DNA of 64,000 bases, from assembly GCF_963675815.1 (NCBI RefSeq), contig NZ_OY776575.1, positions 310,001 through 374,000 of the forward strand, read 5' to 3'. A model generated the notes under the pieces. That model did no database searches and had not been told where the DNA came from. It saw nothing but the letters and a program-made list of their open reading frames with translations. The stretch comes from an uncultured Desulfuromusa sp. (GTDB lineage Bacteria; Desulfobacterota; Desulfuromonadia; Desulfuromonadales; Geopsychrobacteraceae). Numbering within the stretch: the stretch's first letter is position 1; each line of letters begins with the position of its first letter. The translations under genes were made by a program, and so were the position numbers. Of this stretch, positions 35,557 through 44,950 are shown one piece after another.

Positions 35557-37923
35557 TCACTTCCCGAATAATTTATTTAAAGTATTATCGAGCATTTTTT
35601 TCACTGATTCTTTGTCTTCCTGATGAGCAGGAGCTACTTCTTCCACCAATTTCTGACTAACTTTTTTTGCGAGACGGTTTTGCAATGCGACCGAATCATA
35701 GCTGAATTGTGGATGAGTAAGTGAACCCTGAATAAGCAACGGTAAATTGCCCCACCCATTGGCATCTAATATCGTATTTTTCAAATGGCTATTCACTTTT
35801 ATTTTTTTGAGTATTTCAGGTGCAACGCTGATATCTAAGGACAAATCAACCTGACCGTCACTCTTCATCGTTCCGACAGGATTAACTTTAGCCGTGGAAC
35901 TATCGAGGCGACTATTGAAGTGTACAGTACCATTTTTAAAATCATACTGACCTGTCAAAGATTCAAAACTTAATGTTTTCAAATCAGGACTGCCAAGAAA
36001 GTCTGCCAGCTCATCCTGCAATGATGCCCCACTGACTTCTCCATTGATCAGACTGAATTTTCCATTAAGATTTAAATGGCGTAAAAAATTTTCGAATTTA
36101 GTTCCTCTACCGGAAAACGTATTCTGAATTTGCACAACCCCTGATATATTCTTTTCGAAACTTGGGAAAAGACCGGTAATGAGTGGCATAGCTTTCGATT
36201 GGTTAACCGTCATTCCCCCCTGATAAGCAAGTCCTTGCACTGCCAGATTAATGACGGCAGAACCTTTCAATTGACCTTCTGCAAGCTGCCCGTCCAGATT
36301 GTTAATGACCAGATAATTATCTTTAAGACTCATACGCGCTGTCATTTTGTCGAACTGCAAATTATTGTAGAGCAGGCGATTAATGGCTACATCACCGTTA
36401 ATATTCACAGGAACATTGAAAGGTCCTATATCCTCAGACAAAGTGCGTTGACGTTGAACCGGAGGGTCATTTACATCGAATTCCTTTTCTCCATTTTTTT
36501 GAGAAATCAGTAACTTTTCGATATCCAGTGCGTCAGCCGTCAGAATAAAGTCTCCTTGGAAAATTCCTTCCGGCAAAGTCGCTCCTTTAAACTGCAACAT
36601 GGCTTGTTGATCTCCATATTGCAGTTTTAAATTTTGTGTTTGCAAGAGATTGTCCTCATAAACAATATCTCCGCTGACCCCGGCACGAAAATTTTCCGTG
36701 CTGGCTCTTATATCAGACAAGTGCAGATTTCCTGATTTCAGCAATTGAGTCCCGCTGCTCAGATTCCCCCTTAAATCAATCTGACCATCAACAAGGCCTG
36801 CAAAACTGTACTTTTGATATTTCCTGGTCAAATCAGCAGGAATGCTTTGCATCACTTCGCGCAAGTCTATTTTTTTTAAATACAGAGTAAAGACAAGAAA
36901 AGGGTCAGTCGTGGAATGTGTCGCATTCCCTTCGGCCCCAAGGTTAATCCCATTGAAGTTCAATAACAAAGTCGATACATCCAGATACTGTTTGGCAACA
37001 TCATAATTCACAGCATAATCCACAGTGAAACTTGTGTTTTTTAAAGCGGCATCCGGTTGATTTCTGAAGACTAAATCGACGTCGTCAAAAACAATCATTC
37101 CTTTTGATGAAATCAGATGTGGTTGTAGATCAACCTCCAGCTTCAATGCTAAATTTCCTGAACCTATCTTGCCGGGGAAACTGTCCCGGTAATATGGCGC
37201 AAAGGGAAGCACATCCAGTGGTGCCAGATGAATGGTTAAATCACCGACTCTCTGTGAGAGGTCATAACGTCCCGAGATATCGATATTTGCCCCATTGACA
37301 ATCGCAGAAAAATCGACAGGAAAAGATTTATCAAAAGCTATCTGTCGCGCTTTTATATTTAGATTGTTCAGAGTGTAGCGGAACGGGGATGTTGGGTTTT
37401 TGAGTTTATCAATAAACTGAAGGGTCCCATCATTAATAATAATTTCTTTTATCAGCAGATTAAAAGTGCTTGATAGTACTCCCGAAATTTTACTTTTTAT
37501 CAAACTGGTCTTAATGTCACTGCCGGGTGAATTCGTAGGAAGTAAATCACTAAAATTATATTGATTTTCTGCCAGACGAATACAGGAAATAACAGGCCGA
37601 TCAAAATAAACCCGATCAAAGATAATATCACCAAGTAAAAGTGATAAAAAACGATAATGTAGCTCCACTGATTCAACGGTAAAAAAAATATCTTTGGCAT
37701 TTTTTTGCTTAACACTGAGGTCCGACACCACAATGCCTGTGAATAAACCAATAGAAATTTCTCCGAAATCAACCTTTCGATCCAGAGTTTTTTCAAGTAT
37801 AGGTAGGAGGGTTTTTCTAACTTTTCCCGGGGTGACTTGCGTCTTGACGGTAACCGACAGAACGACAGCACAAATCACGACTGCAATAACGATATAAATA
37901 CTAAATTTCACCGGTGTTGACAT
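35557..37923 (-). CDS. AsmA family protein
   Basis: The 788-residue protein has one N-terminal membrane segment (FSIYIVIAVVICAVVLSVTV, residues about 7-26), then a long beta-rich periplasmic part. AsmA landmarks are GEISIGLFTGIVVSDLSV, RPVISCIRLAENQYNFSDLL near the N-terminus and LNGKFSLINGEVSGASLQDELADFLG near the C-terminus. AsmA-like proteins form long grooves that carry phospholipid to the outer membrane. The gene is alone, convergent with tatD. Confidence 0.85.
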   Translation of the reverse strand: MSTPVKFSIYIVIAVVICAVVLSVTVKTQVTPGKVRKTLLPILEKTLDRKVDFGEISIGLFTGIVVSDLSVKQKNAKDIFFTVESVELHYRFLSLLLGDIIFDRVYFDRPVISCIRLAENQYNFSDLLPTNSPGSDIKTSLIKSKISGVLSSTFNLLIKEIIINDGTLQFIDKLKNPTSPFRYTLNNLNIKARQIAFDKSFPVDFSAIVNGANIDISGRYDLSQRVGDLTIHLAPLDVLPFAPYYRDSFPGKIGSGNLALKLEVDLQPHLISSKGMIVFDDVDLVFRNQPDAALKNTSFTVDYAVNYDVAKQYLDVSTLLLNFNGINLGAEGNATHSTTDPFLVFTLYLKKIDLREVMQSIPADLTRKYQKYSFAGLVDGQIDLRGNLSSGTQLLKSGNLHLSDIRASTENFRAGVSGDIVYEDNLLQTQNLKLQYGDQQAMLQFKGATLPEGIFQGDFILTADALDIEKLLISQKNGEKEFDVNDPPVQRQRTLSEDIGPFNVPVNINGDVAINRLLYNNLQFDKMTARMSLKDNYLVINNLDGQLAEGQLKGSAVINLAVQGLAYQGGMTVNQSKAMPLITGLFPSFEKNISGVVQIQNTFSGRGTKFENFLRHLNLNGKFSLINGEVSGASLQDELADFLGSPDLKTLSFESLTGQYDFKNGTVHFNSRLDSSTAKVNPVGTMKSDGQVDLSLDISVAPEILKKIKVNSHLKNTILDANGWGNLPLLIQGSLTHPQFSYDSVALQNRLAKKVSQKLVEEVAPAHQEDKESVKKMLDNTLNKLFGK

Positions 37924-38304
37924 ACCATTTTCCCCCGAAAAACATTCAACAACTGAGTCACTATTTCAGTTTCTTCCCTCAAAGTATAAGATTAAGCTCA
38001 TAATCTACTGCTGGAATCCCCAGAAAGCAATCCATTATTGGAAAAATTCCATAACAATATCCTACATCTTGCCATGGCCCTCCTTCAGACTTAACCGTAA
38101 TCATCGCCATTTAACTGTAAAAGGAATTCTCCCCCAGAAACAGGAAGCTATGTTCACAGGGATAGATCCTAGAAGGCTGTAAATACTATGTTTTTTATAG
38201 AGAATATTCGTTTAAATTTTAATATTAGAACAATTTACTTTTTGCGATTCGCACGGTATGATTCTTAAAATTAAAATAAACACATATATGGGGAGTCGAA
38301 ACAG
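37924..38304. other. 381-bp intergenic region between divergent genes
   Basis: This is the only gap over 300 bp without assigned RNA or coding content. It is AT-rich next to the right-hand gene. I find no ORF with a convincing ribosome binding site and no tRNA-like fold. The right end has a candidate promoter at 38234-38262; the AsmA promoter is not obvious. Confidence 0.6.
38234..38262 (+). promoter_or_regulatory. Candidate promoter with palindromic spacer
   Basis: TTTACT (38234-38239), a 17-base spacer and TATGAT (38257-38262) precede the gene at 38305. The spacer contains the exact inverted repeat TGCGA-T-TCGCA (38243-38253), well placed for a repressor. Confidence 0.45.
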
Positions 38305-38784
38305 ATGAAGAAAAATAAAAACTCACTATTATTAGATATTGGTTGGTGTGAGTGGGTGTCCTTTCCAGCATTAAAAATTCACGCAATTGAAGCACAAGTA
38401 GTCATGGAATCAAAGCAATCAATTTTAAATATATTTGATTTTTCTACATTTAAAGAAGGTGAAGATCTGATGATCAGTTTCGGTGTTCACCCTATTCAGG
38501 ATAATAATGACGTTGAGGTCTACTCTGTCATGCCGGTAAAAACAAGACGTCTTGTCTCTTTTGCTGATGGCGATAGAGAGTGGTGCTATGTCATTGAAAC
38601 AGAAATGCGCATAGGGTCAATGAAGAAAAACATTGATCTGACTTTGGTTAACCGGGAAGAGTCAACGTTTCGTCTCCACCTGGCACCCCAGAACATTAAA
38701 AGTCTGGTCAAGGTGAATCCGCAAAAAAGTTATCTTACCGGGGATATTTTAAGCAATTATTCAATTTCAACTTCTTTTAATTGA
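38305..38784 (+). CDS. Retropepsin-like (RimK-type zinc protease family) protein with lost active site
   Basis: The 159-residue protein aligns by eye with the 'ATP-dependent zinc protease' / retropepsin-like family found near rimK: IGWCEWVSFPALKIHAIEAQV, then FGVHPIQDNNDVEV, KTRRLVSF, REWCYVIETEMRIG, DLTLVNREESTFRLHL and SYLTGDIL. In active members the position after the third strand is DTGA-R-TSAL; here it reads VMESKQSIL. The catalytic Asp and the Thr-Gly are gone. It should therefore be catalytically dead, perhaps a binding or regulatory version. GGGGAG precedes the ATG. It stands alone, convergent with the AddA-like gene. Confidence 0.75.
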   Translation: MKKNKNSLLLDIGWCEWVSFPALKIHAIEAQVVMESKQSILNIFDFSTFKEGEDLMISFGVHPIQDNNDVEVYSVMPVKTRRLVSFADGDREWCYVIETEMRIGSMKKNIDLTLVNREESTFRLHLAPQNIKSLVKVNPQKSYLTGDILSNYSISTSFN

Positions 38785-38805
38785 ACTTAAATTCCGGCAG
38801 ACAGA

Positions 38806-41800
38806 TTAGTACTCGTACCAGCCATCCAGAGCGGGAAAATAGAGAGCGGCTTTGATAGGAAAGTCCTGACTCTGATCTGCCAACAGATTGGCATATACAC
38901 CGAGTTGTTCGCGATAATGCTCAGCTTCACGTCTAAGAAAAGCCGGCAAGCTCTCCCCTGCCCTCGGTGTACTTGTTTTATAATCAATGATCCAACGAAT
39001 GCCATCTGCCACAAAGGTGCGATCTATCACAACATGATATAACTGACCTTGAACGACTCCTGTCAGTGAAAGTTCACATTTATGGTCATGGTGTTGACTG
39101 AGAATCCATTGTCCCCGTTCACTTTTCAAAGTTTTATTAACAGTGTCAAAAACTTTTTCTGTGCTTTCAGAAAGATCTGAACCGGCGACACCTAAATGGG
39201 CTAATGATTGCTCGATTCTTTTCATTAAATCGGGCTTCTTCTCGCTTGACCAAAAAGCAAAACCAAACTTGCTGATTTGTTCCAGTTGTAAATGCACCAG
39301 TGTTCCCACGTGACGATGAACAGGATTTTCCCAACCACTGAAAATTTCACCGTTCTGAAATTCTGATGAAGCCGTTTTGGTTTTAGCTGGAACAGGAAAA
39401 AGAACAGAAGTAGCAACGGGTAACGACCACCCTGATTCTAACCTCTGCAGCTGCGGTGGCCTGAATTCATTTGGAACAATTTCAATGTCAGGTTCACATT
39501 GAAGAAAATGATCGCGACAAAGTGGCCAGAGTTTCTCCAACATCGAACCACGCCCTGGCTTAAGCTCACCACGACTGTCCTGTTCTGCATGTCCAAGTAA
39601 ATACAGATGACGAATAGCACGGGTTGTCGCAACATACAGGAGCCTTCCAATTTCTAAATCCTGCTTCTCCTGTTCTAAATGGGCAATGAGCTGATAAATT
39701 GGATCTTTTTCCTGACTCCCTTTTTCTGAGACGGGGGCCAATAACAAACCGTATTCCGGATGTTCCTGCCAACGCAACAGAGGATTTTCAGCTCTGCCCG
39801 TAGATTTACCCAATCCCGGGATAATAACCGTGTCAAACTCCAGGCCCTTGGCTTTATGAATGGTCATGATTTGCAATTTACTGTTAATGGCATTATCCGG
39901 TTCAGCGAAGATTTTTTTCAAATCCTGATCAAGTCTTTCAAAACTTTCGATATCGCCCCCTTTATCGAGAGTATCAAGTAAATCAAAAACCATGTGTGCA
40001 TCCGAACAGCCTGCCGGTGTCGTACTAGCCGGACCTCCCAGCGCCAACCAGCAACTTTCAATGAGCTGGCGCAGGGGAATACTGCCACGTCGTTTCAGTC
40101 CGGCTTGAAGAATTGGTAAAACTCTTTGCAGACGTCGTTGTCCATCAGCAGACAATTGTTGTTTCAACTTTTCATCAACAAGCAATGTGGGGATGGTCTG
40201 GAGCCAATTGTCGGCAGCCAGGGTATGTAAATCTTCAAGGGTTAAACCGCACCAGGGAGCACGCAAAACAGCCAGCCAGGACAAGCGGTCAGCGCGATGC
40301 AATAACGCCCGCGTCAGATGGACAACGTCAAGAGCCGCGGGTCTGGCACCAAGTAAATCAATATCCTGAGCTTGATAAGAAATTTCATTCTGGCGAAGTA
40401 ACGGGATGATCTCGCGCAAATGATTTCGTCCTCTGACCAGAATAGCTATTGTCTGCTCCGGGTCTTCAGCTTGTTTTTGTTGTACGAGTTCCAGCACCTG
40501 TAAAGCTTCAGCTGCATCATTTCGGCCAATAAATGGAAAAACCTGACAAGAATCTCCAATCAGAGCGGACTTAACGGCGACTGCCGGGAATAACGGAACA
40601 GCTCCTTTTGCTGCATCCATTGCCGCAGGAAAAATTGTACTGAAACCGGCATTTATCCAGTCCACAATATTTTTTTGAGAACGAAAATTACAGCATAGCT
40701 GTAAAGGCTGTAATCGCAACGATACGTCACCAAAAACACCTTTGAAACTCTGCAGGAACAAACCGACTTCTGCTTCACGAAAGCGGTAGATTGACTGCAT
40801 TGGATCACCCACTAAAAACAGAGTCCGGTTATCTCCTTCGCTCCATCCTGAAGTCAGAGTATTCAACAATTGATATTGTAATCTGGATGTATCCTGAAAT
40901 TCATCAACCAGAATATGATGTAGATCATGATCAATCTGTAGCAGGAGATCACTTGGATCATCGGCTGCGCCTAAAGCTTGATTCGCTTTAAGGGCAATTT
41001 CAGCAAAATCCGCCTGTCCATGGGACCGGAACACCAGCCAGAGTTCAGCGACCAAAACAGGGAGGAGTTCGATTAGCGTTTCCAGCAGCAACCACTGACC
41101 ATCAGAATAGCCGGCAAGAGGCAGTTTTCTGATCCCTGCCAACCGGGAAATAAAAGCCGAATCCGGATCCAGCTGTTGAAGCAAAGAAACCATCCGTTTC
41201 TTGGCCGGTTGATTTTCTGTACCTGAAGGAAAACCATTCTTCTTTGTCACAGTTTTCCTCAAATCGCCGGCAGAGGTCAGGAGAAGATCGGCCACATTCA
41301 ACCAAGAGGCAAGATCCCCAAATTCCGTTCCCGGTAGAGCATCGTAATATTTACAGGCAGAGGCTGTTGCCTCATTCAGATTCGTTGCCGAGAAGTTAAG
41401 GCAAAACAACAACTCTGGGATCAAAACAGAAGGAATCTGCTGTTCTAGCGCTTTTAAATAATCACTGCAGAGATGTTCGAGGCCCTGTTGTAAACTTTGC
41501 CGGGAATTTTCATCTTTTTTAAGCATATGCCGCAACCATTGATCTCGTTGCCGCAACATATCAACCAATAGCTGACTAACCAGAACAACATTATTGTCCA
41601 GATGGCGAAGCAGTACTTTCACCTGCTGTTGTCCTGCCCCTCCATTCTCAAGTCGGGATAACAGTTTTTCTGCAGCTGATCGATAAAGAGTATCCGCATC
41701 TTTAGTAATCTCAGGTAAACTTCCAAAACGGGAAACCCAAGGCATCTTCCGCACCAGAGCAACATTGAAACTGTCAATCGTCTGAATATTCAGTTGCGCA

Positions 41801-42117
41801 GGATTGCGCAGTAGATTATCTCCATGGTGTTGCAAAGCTTTAAGCGCAAGGGTCCAGGTTTTTGCAGCATGTGATTCTTCCGGACAGCGTTTATCCCGTG
41901 CGCCTTCCAGAGCTTGCAGCAGTCGCCTGCGCATTTCAGCGGCAGCTTTATTTGTAAAAGTAATGGCAAGAATTTGTTGAGGTTTTTCAACGACAGCCAA
42001 CAGAGCCAGAATCCGCTGAATTAACAGCTCAGTTTTACCGGATCCCGCCGGGGCCTGGACAATACAGGAGTGGCTGACATCAATTGCGGCAGCGCGTTGT
42101 TGAATGTCAGCAATCAT
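38806..42117 (-). CDS. AddA-like UvrD helicase-nuclease
   Basis: The 1103-residue superfamily 1A helicase has Walker A QAPAGSGKTELL (residues about 20-30), ITFTNKAAAEMRRR, HHILVDEFQDTS, VGDPMQSIYRFREAEVG, IMTIHKAKGLEFDTVIIPGL and LYVATTRA. It ends in a PD-(D/E)xK nuclease domain (GIRWIIDYKTS). With its upstream partner it should form an AddAB-type complex that resects double-strand breaks for RecA. The start at 42117 (MIADIQQRAAAID) has GGAG six bases upstream and overlaps the partner gene's end by 11 bases, indicating coupling. Confidence 0.9.
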   Translation of the reverse strand: MIADIQQRAAAIDVSHSCIVQAPAGSGKTELLIQRILALLAVVEKPQQILAITFTNKAAAEMRRRLLQALEGARDKRCPEESHAAKTWTLALKALQHHGDNLLRNPAQLNIQTIDSFNVALVRKMPWVSRFGSLPEITKDADTLYRSAAEKLLSRLENGGAGQQQVKVLLRHLDNNVVLVSQLLVDMLRQRDQWLRHMLKKDENSRQSLQQGLEHLCSDYLKALEQQIPSVLIPELLFCLNFSATNLNEATASACKYYDALPGTEFGDLASWLNVADLLLTSAGDLRKTVTKKNGFPSGTENQPAKKRMVSLLQQLDPDSAFISRLAGIRKLPLAGYSDGQWLLLETLIELLPVLVAELWLVFRSHGQADFAEIALKANQALGAADDPSDLLLQIDHDLHHILVDEFQDTSRLQYQLLNTLTSGWSEGDNRTLFLVGDPMQSIYRFREAEVGLFLQSFKGVFGDVSLRLQPLQLCCNFRSQKNIVDWINAGFSTIFPAAMDAAKGAVPLFPAVAVKSALIGDSCQVFPFIGRNDAAEALQVLELVQQKQAEDPEQTIAILVRGRNHLREIIPLLRQNEISYQAQDIDLLGARPAALDVVHLTRALLHRADRLSWLAVLRAPWCGLTLEDLHTLAADNWLQTIPTLLVDEKLKQQLSADGQRRLQRVLPILQAGLKRRGSIPLRQLIESCWLALGGPASTTPAGCSDAHMVFDLLDTLDKGGDIESFERLDQDLKKIFAEPDNAINSKLQIMTIHKAKGLEFDTVIIPGLGKSTGRAENPLLRWQEHPEYGLLLAPVSEKGSQEKDPIYQLIAHLEQEKQDLEIGRLLYVATTRAIRHLYLLGHAEQDSRGELKPGRGSMLEKLWPLCRDHFLQCEPDIEIVPNEFRPPQLQRLESGWSLPVATSVLFPVPAKTKTASSEFQNGEIFSGWENPVHRHVGTLVHLQLEQISKFGFAFWSSEKKPDLMKRIEQSLAHLGVAGSDLSESTEKVFDTVNKTLKSERGQWILSQHHDHKCELSLTGVVQGQLYHVVIDRTFVADGIRWIIDYKTSTPRAGESLPAFLRREAEHYREQLGVYANLLADQSQDFPIKAALYFPALDGWYEY

Positions 42118-44773
42118 CTGTGACTCCAGCTTGAGAATCCGTTTCCTGAATACGACAGAGGCCTGATAAGTCACAGTACTGACAACTTTTTACTAAATCA
42201 TAAGGGTTGACAGTCGCTTTCCCGGCAACAAAATCATCAGCAAGTTGGGCAAGCTGTTGTTGCCAGAAAAGCAACAGTTCATCCCAGCTGGTAACGCCCA
42301 AATCTTTTGCTTGAGGATACGACAACAGATCACGGACACGACCCAACTGTCCTTTTTCTTTCACCACACCAATAAATCGACTTTCTCCTCGTCTCACCTT
42401 CGCGAAAACAACACCATCTACGGCAGACTTGGAATCTGCAACAGCATAGATTGGCAGTTGCGGCTCAATCAAAGGCTTGCTGAGGAGATCTTCAGCATGC
42501 AGATCAGCTCCGGTTTTATAATCAATGACGATACAACGACCATTTTCAAGTTGATCTATACGGTCAATCTGGATCCGAATATTAAGAGGACCAATCTGTT
42601 CAATATGTTGTTTCTCAGTTTCAAGCACCTGAAAATAATCACGCTTTATTTCAACTTTTTCCAGCCACTCCCGGATAAGGATAGTCACTCTTTCAATCTC
42701 CAGTTTCAGCAATTCTGCTACCGGCACAGATCGTCCCTTGAAATAGAGCTTGAATGAATTTTCAGCCATCAATTGAATCAAATCAATTCGTTCTTGATCG
42801 CTAAGCAGAAGCAAATGATTCCGATTCTGTAACTGCTTCCAAATCTTTTCAAGTGTCAGATGCACCAGATCACCACGAGCCATAGGAGAGATGCCTGGTG
42901 TGGGTTCAGAAAAACCCTGTGCGTGTAGACGGTGATGGACAAATGCCCGAAAAGGGCAATGAGCCTGGTCTTTGAGTAAGCCCGTACCTCCTTCGACAAA
43001 TTTCTTGTGAAGGGAGGGACCATACCAATCGTCTTTTTTACTTAACGGCTGATGAGATGACTGGATCAGGGACGACAAATCATTGAACTCAGCGAAAGTG
43101 GGACGATCTTCTTCAGTACAAAAAGGAACAAGTGGACTTGGACGCAAGTCACAATCCCCATCTCTCAGAGGATAGCTGAAAACAATATCAGGACTGGCGG
43201 CCTTGAGACGAGATATAACCTGTTCAGCAAATTCCAATTCACGTGCAGGGCTTGAATGCGGCATATCGTTCAACTGTTGCAATTTCAAGGGGATAAACGG
43301 GTTTGGTTGCGGTCGTGCCGGGAGAACGGTTTCCCCCATTCCCATGACCCAGAGATGATCAAAATGCAGCCCTGAAGATTCCAATAAACCAACAACCTGG
43401 ACCGGCCCCGCGGACCCTTCCAGTTGAAATTCAATATCGCCACTAATTCGGTTCAGCAAATTAAGAGCCCGTTTGCGATCTATTGGCGGCAGCAACCGAT
43501 CCAAAGAAACTAAAACGGACAATGCTTTTTCCTGCCAGGCTTTGATTGCCTGATACTCACTGCTGAGCAATGAACGATCTCCCGGCCAACCTAACGTATA
43601 AAGTTCGTCAGAAAAACGGGCAGCCCAGACCCCAGGAAAATGTTTGTCATTGTCTTGCTGACAGCGGTGAAGTTTTTTTAGAATATTTGAAAAAATTTCC
43701 AGCTCAGAATTTTCTGCAATAGCATTTAACAATCCGGAAAGAGAAAACTTCTGTTGCCGGAAAGAGCGAATTTTTTTATCAAACTGAGCACGACTATCAG
43801 CCTCACTGCCTGCACCACCAAGATAAGGGGTCCGAAGTAAAAAAGAAATCTGATCCAGGGTGATCTGACGGCCTAATCCTAAACATTCAAGTGCGGCATA
43901 AACAACACCCTGGTCTACCAATGATCCCCCCAGAGACAAGCTGAAAATGGAATCATCACCATCCAGTGATATCGTAGAAACAGGATCAATCTGTTGCCTG
44001 AAAATACGCTCAATCTGCCGTCGGCGCATATGCAGATCAGGAACAACCACACCAATTGACTTAGCTTTTTGATCAAGTAAAGAACGTACCCAGCGTGCAG
44101 CAAATTCTATCTCCTTGTGGTTGGTTTCAGCCGCAAAACTCATCATTTTTGCATCATCGGCTTCTACAGTGACAATTTCGCAGCTGCTCCCGGATGCTTC
44201 AAGTGAATCCAGCAATTGCAATAAATCAGGTGAAAACTGATCAAAGCCAAATAACAAAATTTGTTCCGGCAGTTGAAGCTGGCCATTTTCCAGAGCCGCG
44301 ATGATTCGGTCTGGCAAGTTGCTTTGATCAAGCCATTCCCGTTCCTGACAGCGTTTCCGGTAACGACGCTGCCAGACATGAAAAATCCGCTGATCCTCTG
44401 TTAGCGATTGATTGTCAAGAGTGAGATGGTACTGATTAAGTAACTGATGAGCTTGCAGAGCTTTTTCAGCCGTCTTGGATAGCTGCAATAATTCCAGATT
44501 TGAACCTCGAGAAGACGTTGCTATTTCCTCTTCCCAGAGACATTGTTGCTGATGATGAGATAATAAACGCCAACTTTCTCCAAGATCGGAGAGGCACTGA
44601 CTTAACCAAGCTTCATAACTGACTATCAGGGGTGTAGACCAGACGCTTTTTCCTTTATCAAGCATATACTGGTCAAATCTATCACGTAAATACCTGAACA
44701 ACCGCTTGTTGACTGTCAGAACTAACGCACCATCAGCTGCAGCGGAACTAACCCTTTGATGAGAATCCGTCAC
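42107..44773 (-). CDS. AddB-like PD-(D/E)xK nuclease (double-strand break repair)
   Basis: The 888-residue protein resembles AddB-like 'probable DNA repair' proteins. It starts with a degenerate helicase half, VLTVNKRLFRYLRDRFDQYM, lacking a canonical GKS/T Walker A. It ends with a nuclease domain (IDRIDQLENGRCIVIDYKTG). Four Cys in the AddB iron-sulfur pattern are visible: one in AHCPFRAFVHHRL and three in CQYCDLSGLC (CxxCx5C). The cluster would brace the nuclease domain. It is translated just before its AddA-like partner. Confidence 0.87.
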   Translation of the reverse strand: MTDSHQRVSSAAADGALVLTVNKRLFRYLRDRFDQYMLDKGKSVWSTPLIVSYEAWLSQCLSDLGESWRLLSHHQQQCLWEEEIATSSRGSNLELLQLSKTAEKALQAHQLLNQYHLTLDNQSLTEDQRIFHVWQRRYRKRCQEREWLDQSNLPDRIIAALENGQLQLPEQILLFGFDQFSPDLLQLLDSLEASGSSCEIVTVEADDAKMMSFAAETNHKEIEFAARWVRSLLDQKAKSIGVVVPDLHMRRRQIERIFRQQIDPVSTISLDGDDSIFSLSLGGSLVDQGVVYAALECLGLGRQITLDQISFLLRTPYLGGAGSEADSRAQFDKKIRSFRQQKFSLSGLLNAIAENSELEIFSNILKKLHRCQQDNDKHFPGVWAARFSDELYTLGWPGDRSLLSSEYQAIKAWQEKALSVLVSLDRLLPPIDRKRALNLLNRISGDIEFQLEGSAGPVQVVGLLESSGLHFDHLWVMGMGETVLPARPQPNPFIPLKLQQLNDMPHSSPARELEFAEQVISRLKAASPDIVFSYPLRDGDCDLRPSPLVPFCTEEDRPTFAEFNDLSSLIQSSHQPLSKKDDWYGPSLHKKFVEGGTGLLKDQAHCPFRAFVHHRLHAQGFSEPTPGISPMARGDLVHLTLEKIWKQLQNRNHLLLLSDQERIDLIQLMAENSFKLYFKGRSVPVAELLKLEIERVTILIREWLEKVEIKRDYFQVLETEKQHIEQIGPLNIRIQIDRIDQLENGRCIVIDYKTGADLHAEDLLSKPLIEPQLPIYAVADSKSAVDGVVFAKVRRGESRFIGVVKEKGQLGRVRDLLSYPQAKDLGVTSWDELLLFWQQQLAQLADDFVAGKATVNPYDLVKSCQYCDLSGLCRIQETDSQAGVTDDC

Positions 44774-44880
44774 CCAATAAACCCTTAAGAAATGTTGTTT
44801 GTGAGAATTTACATCTTAGCAGATGGAAGATAAATGGGAATAAATTTATGAGGATATTTTTTGAAAGGAAGCTAAAAGAA

Positions 44881-44941
44881 GGAGGTACAAATGATCATTA
44901 GCCCTGGAGCAGAAATGGTTCTGCTCCAGGGCTTGCCATAA
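44881..44941 (+). other. Strong 14-bp hairpin overlapping a 16-codon frame
   Basis: GCCCTGGAGCAGAA-ATGG-TTCTGCTCCAGGGC (44901-44932) is a perfect 14-bp stem, 19 bases past the stop of the minus-strand HAMP protein. Neither strand has a U-tract after it, so it is not a standard intrinsic terminator. The same bases hold a plus-strand frame of 16 codons (ATG 44891 to TAA 44941) with a textbook GGAGG six bases before it. Either the stem is a 3'-end stabiliser for the minus transcript or the frame is real; I cannot tell. Confidence 0.45.
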
Positions 44942-44950
44942 AATCAGACG

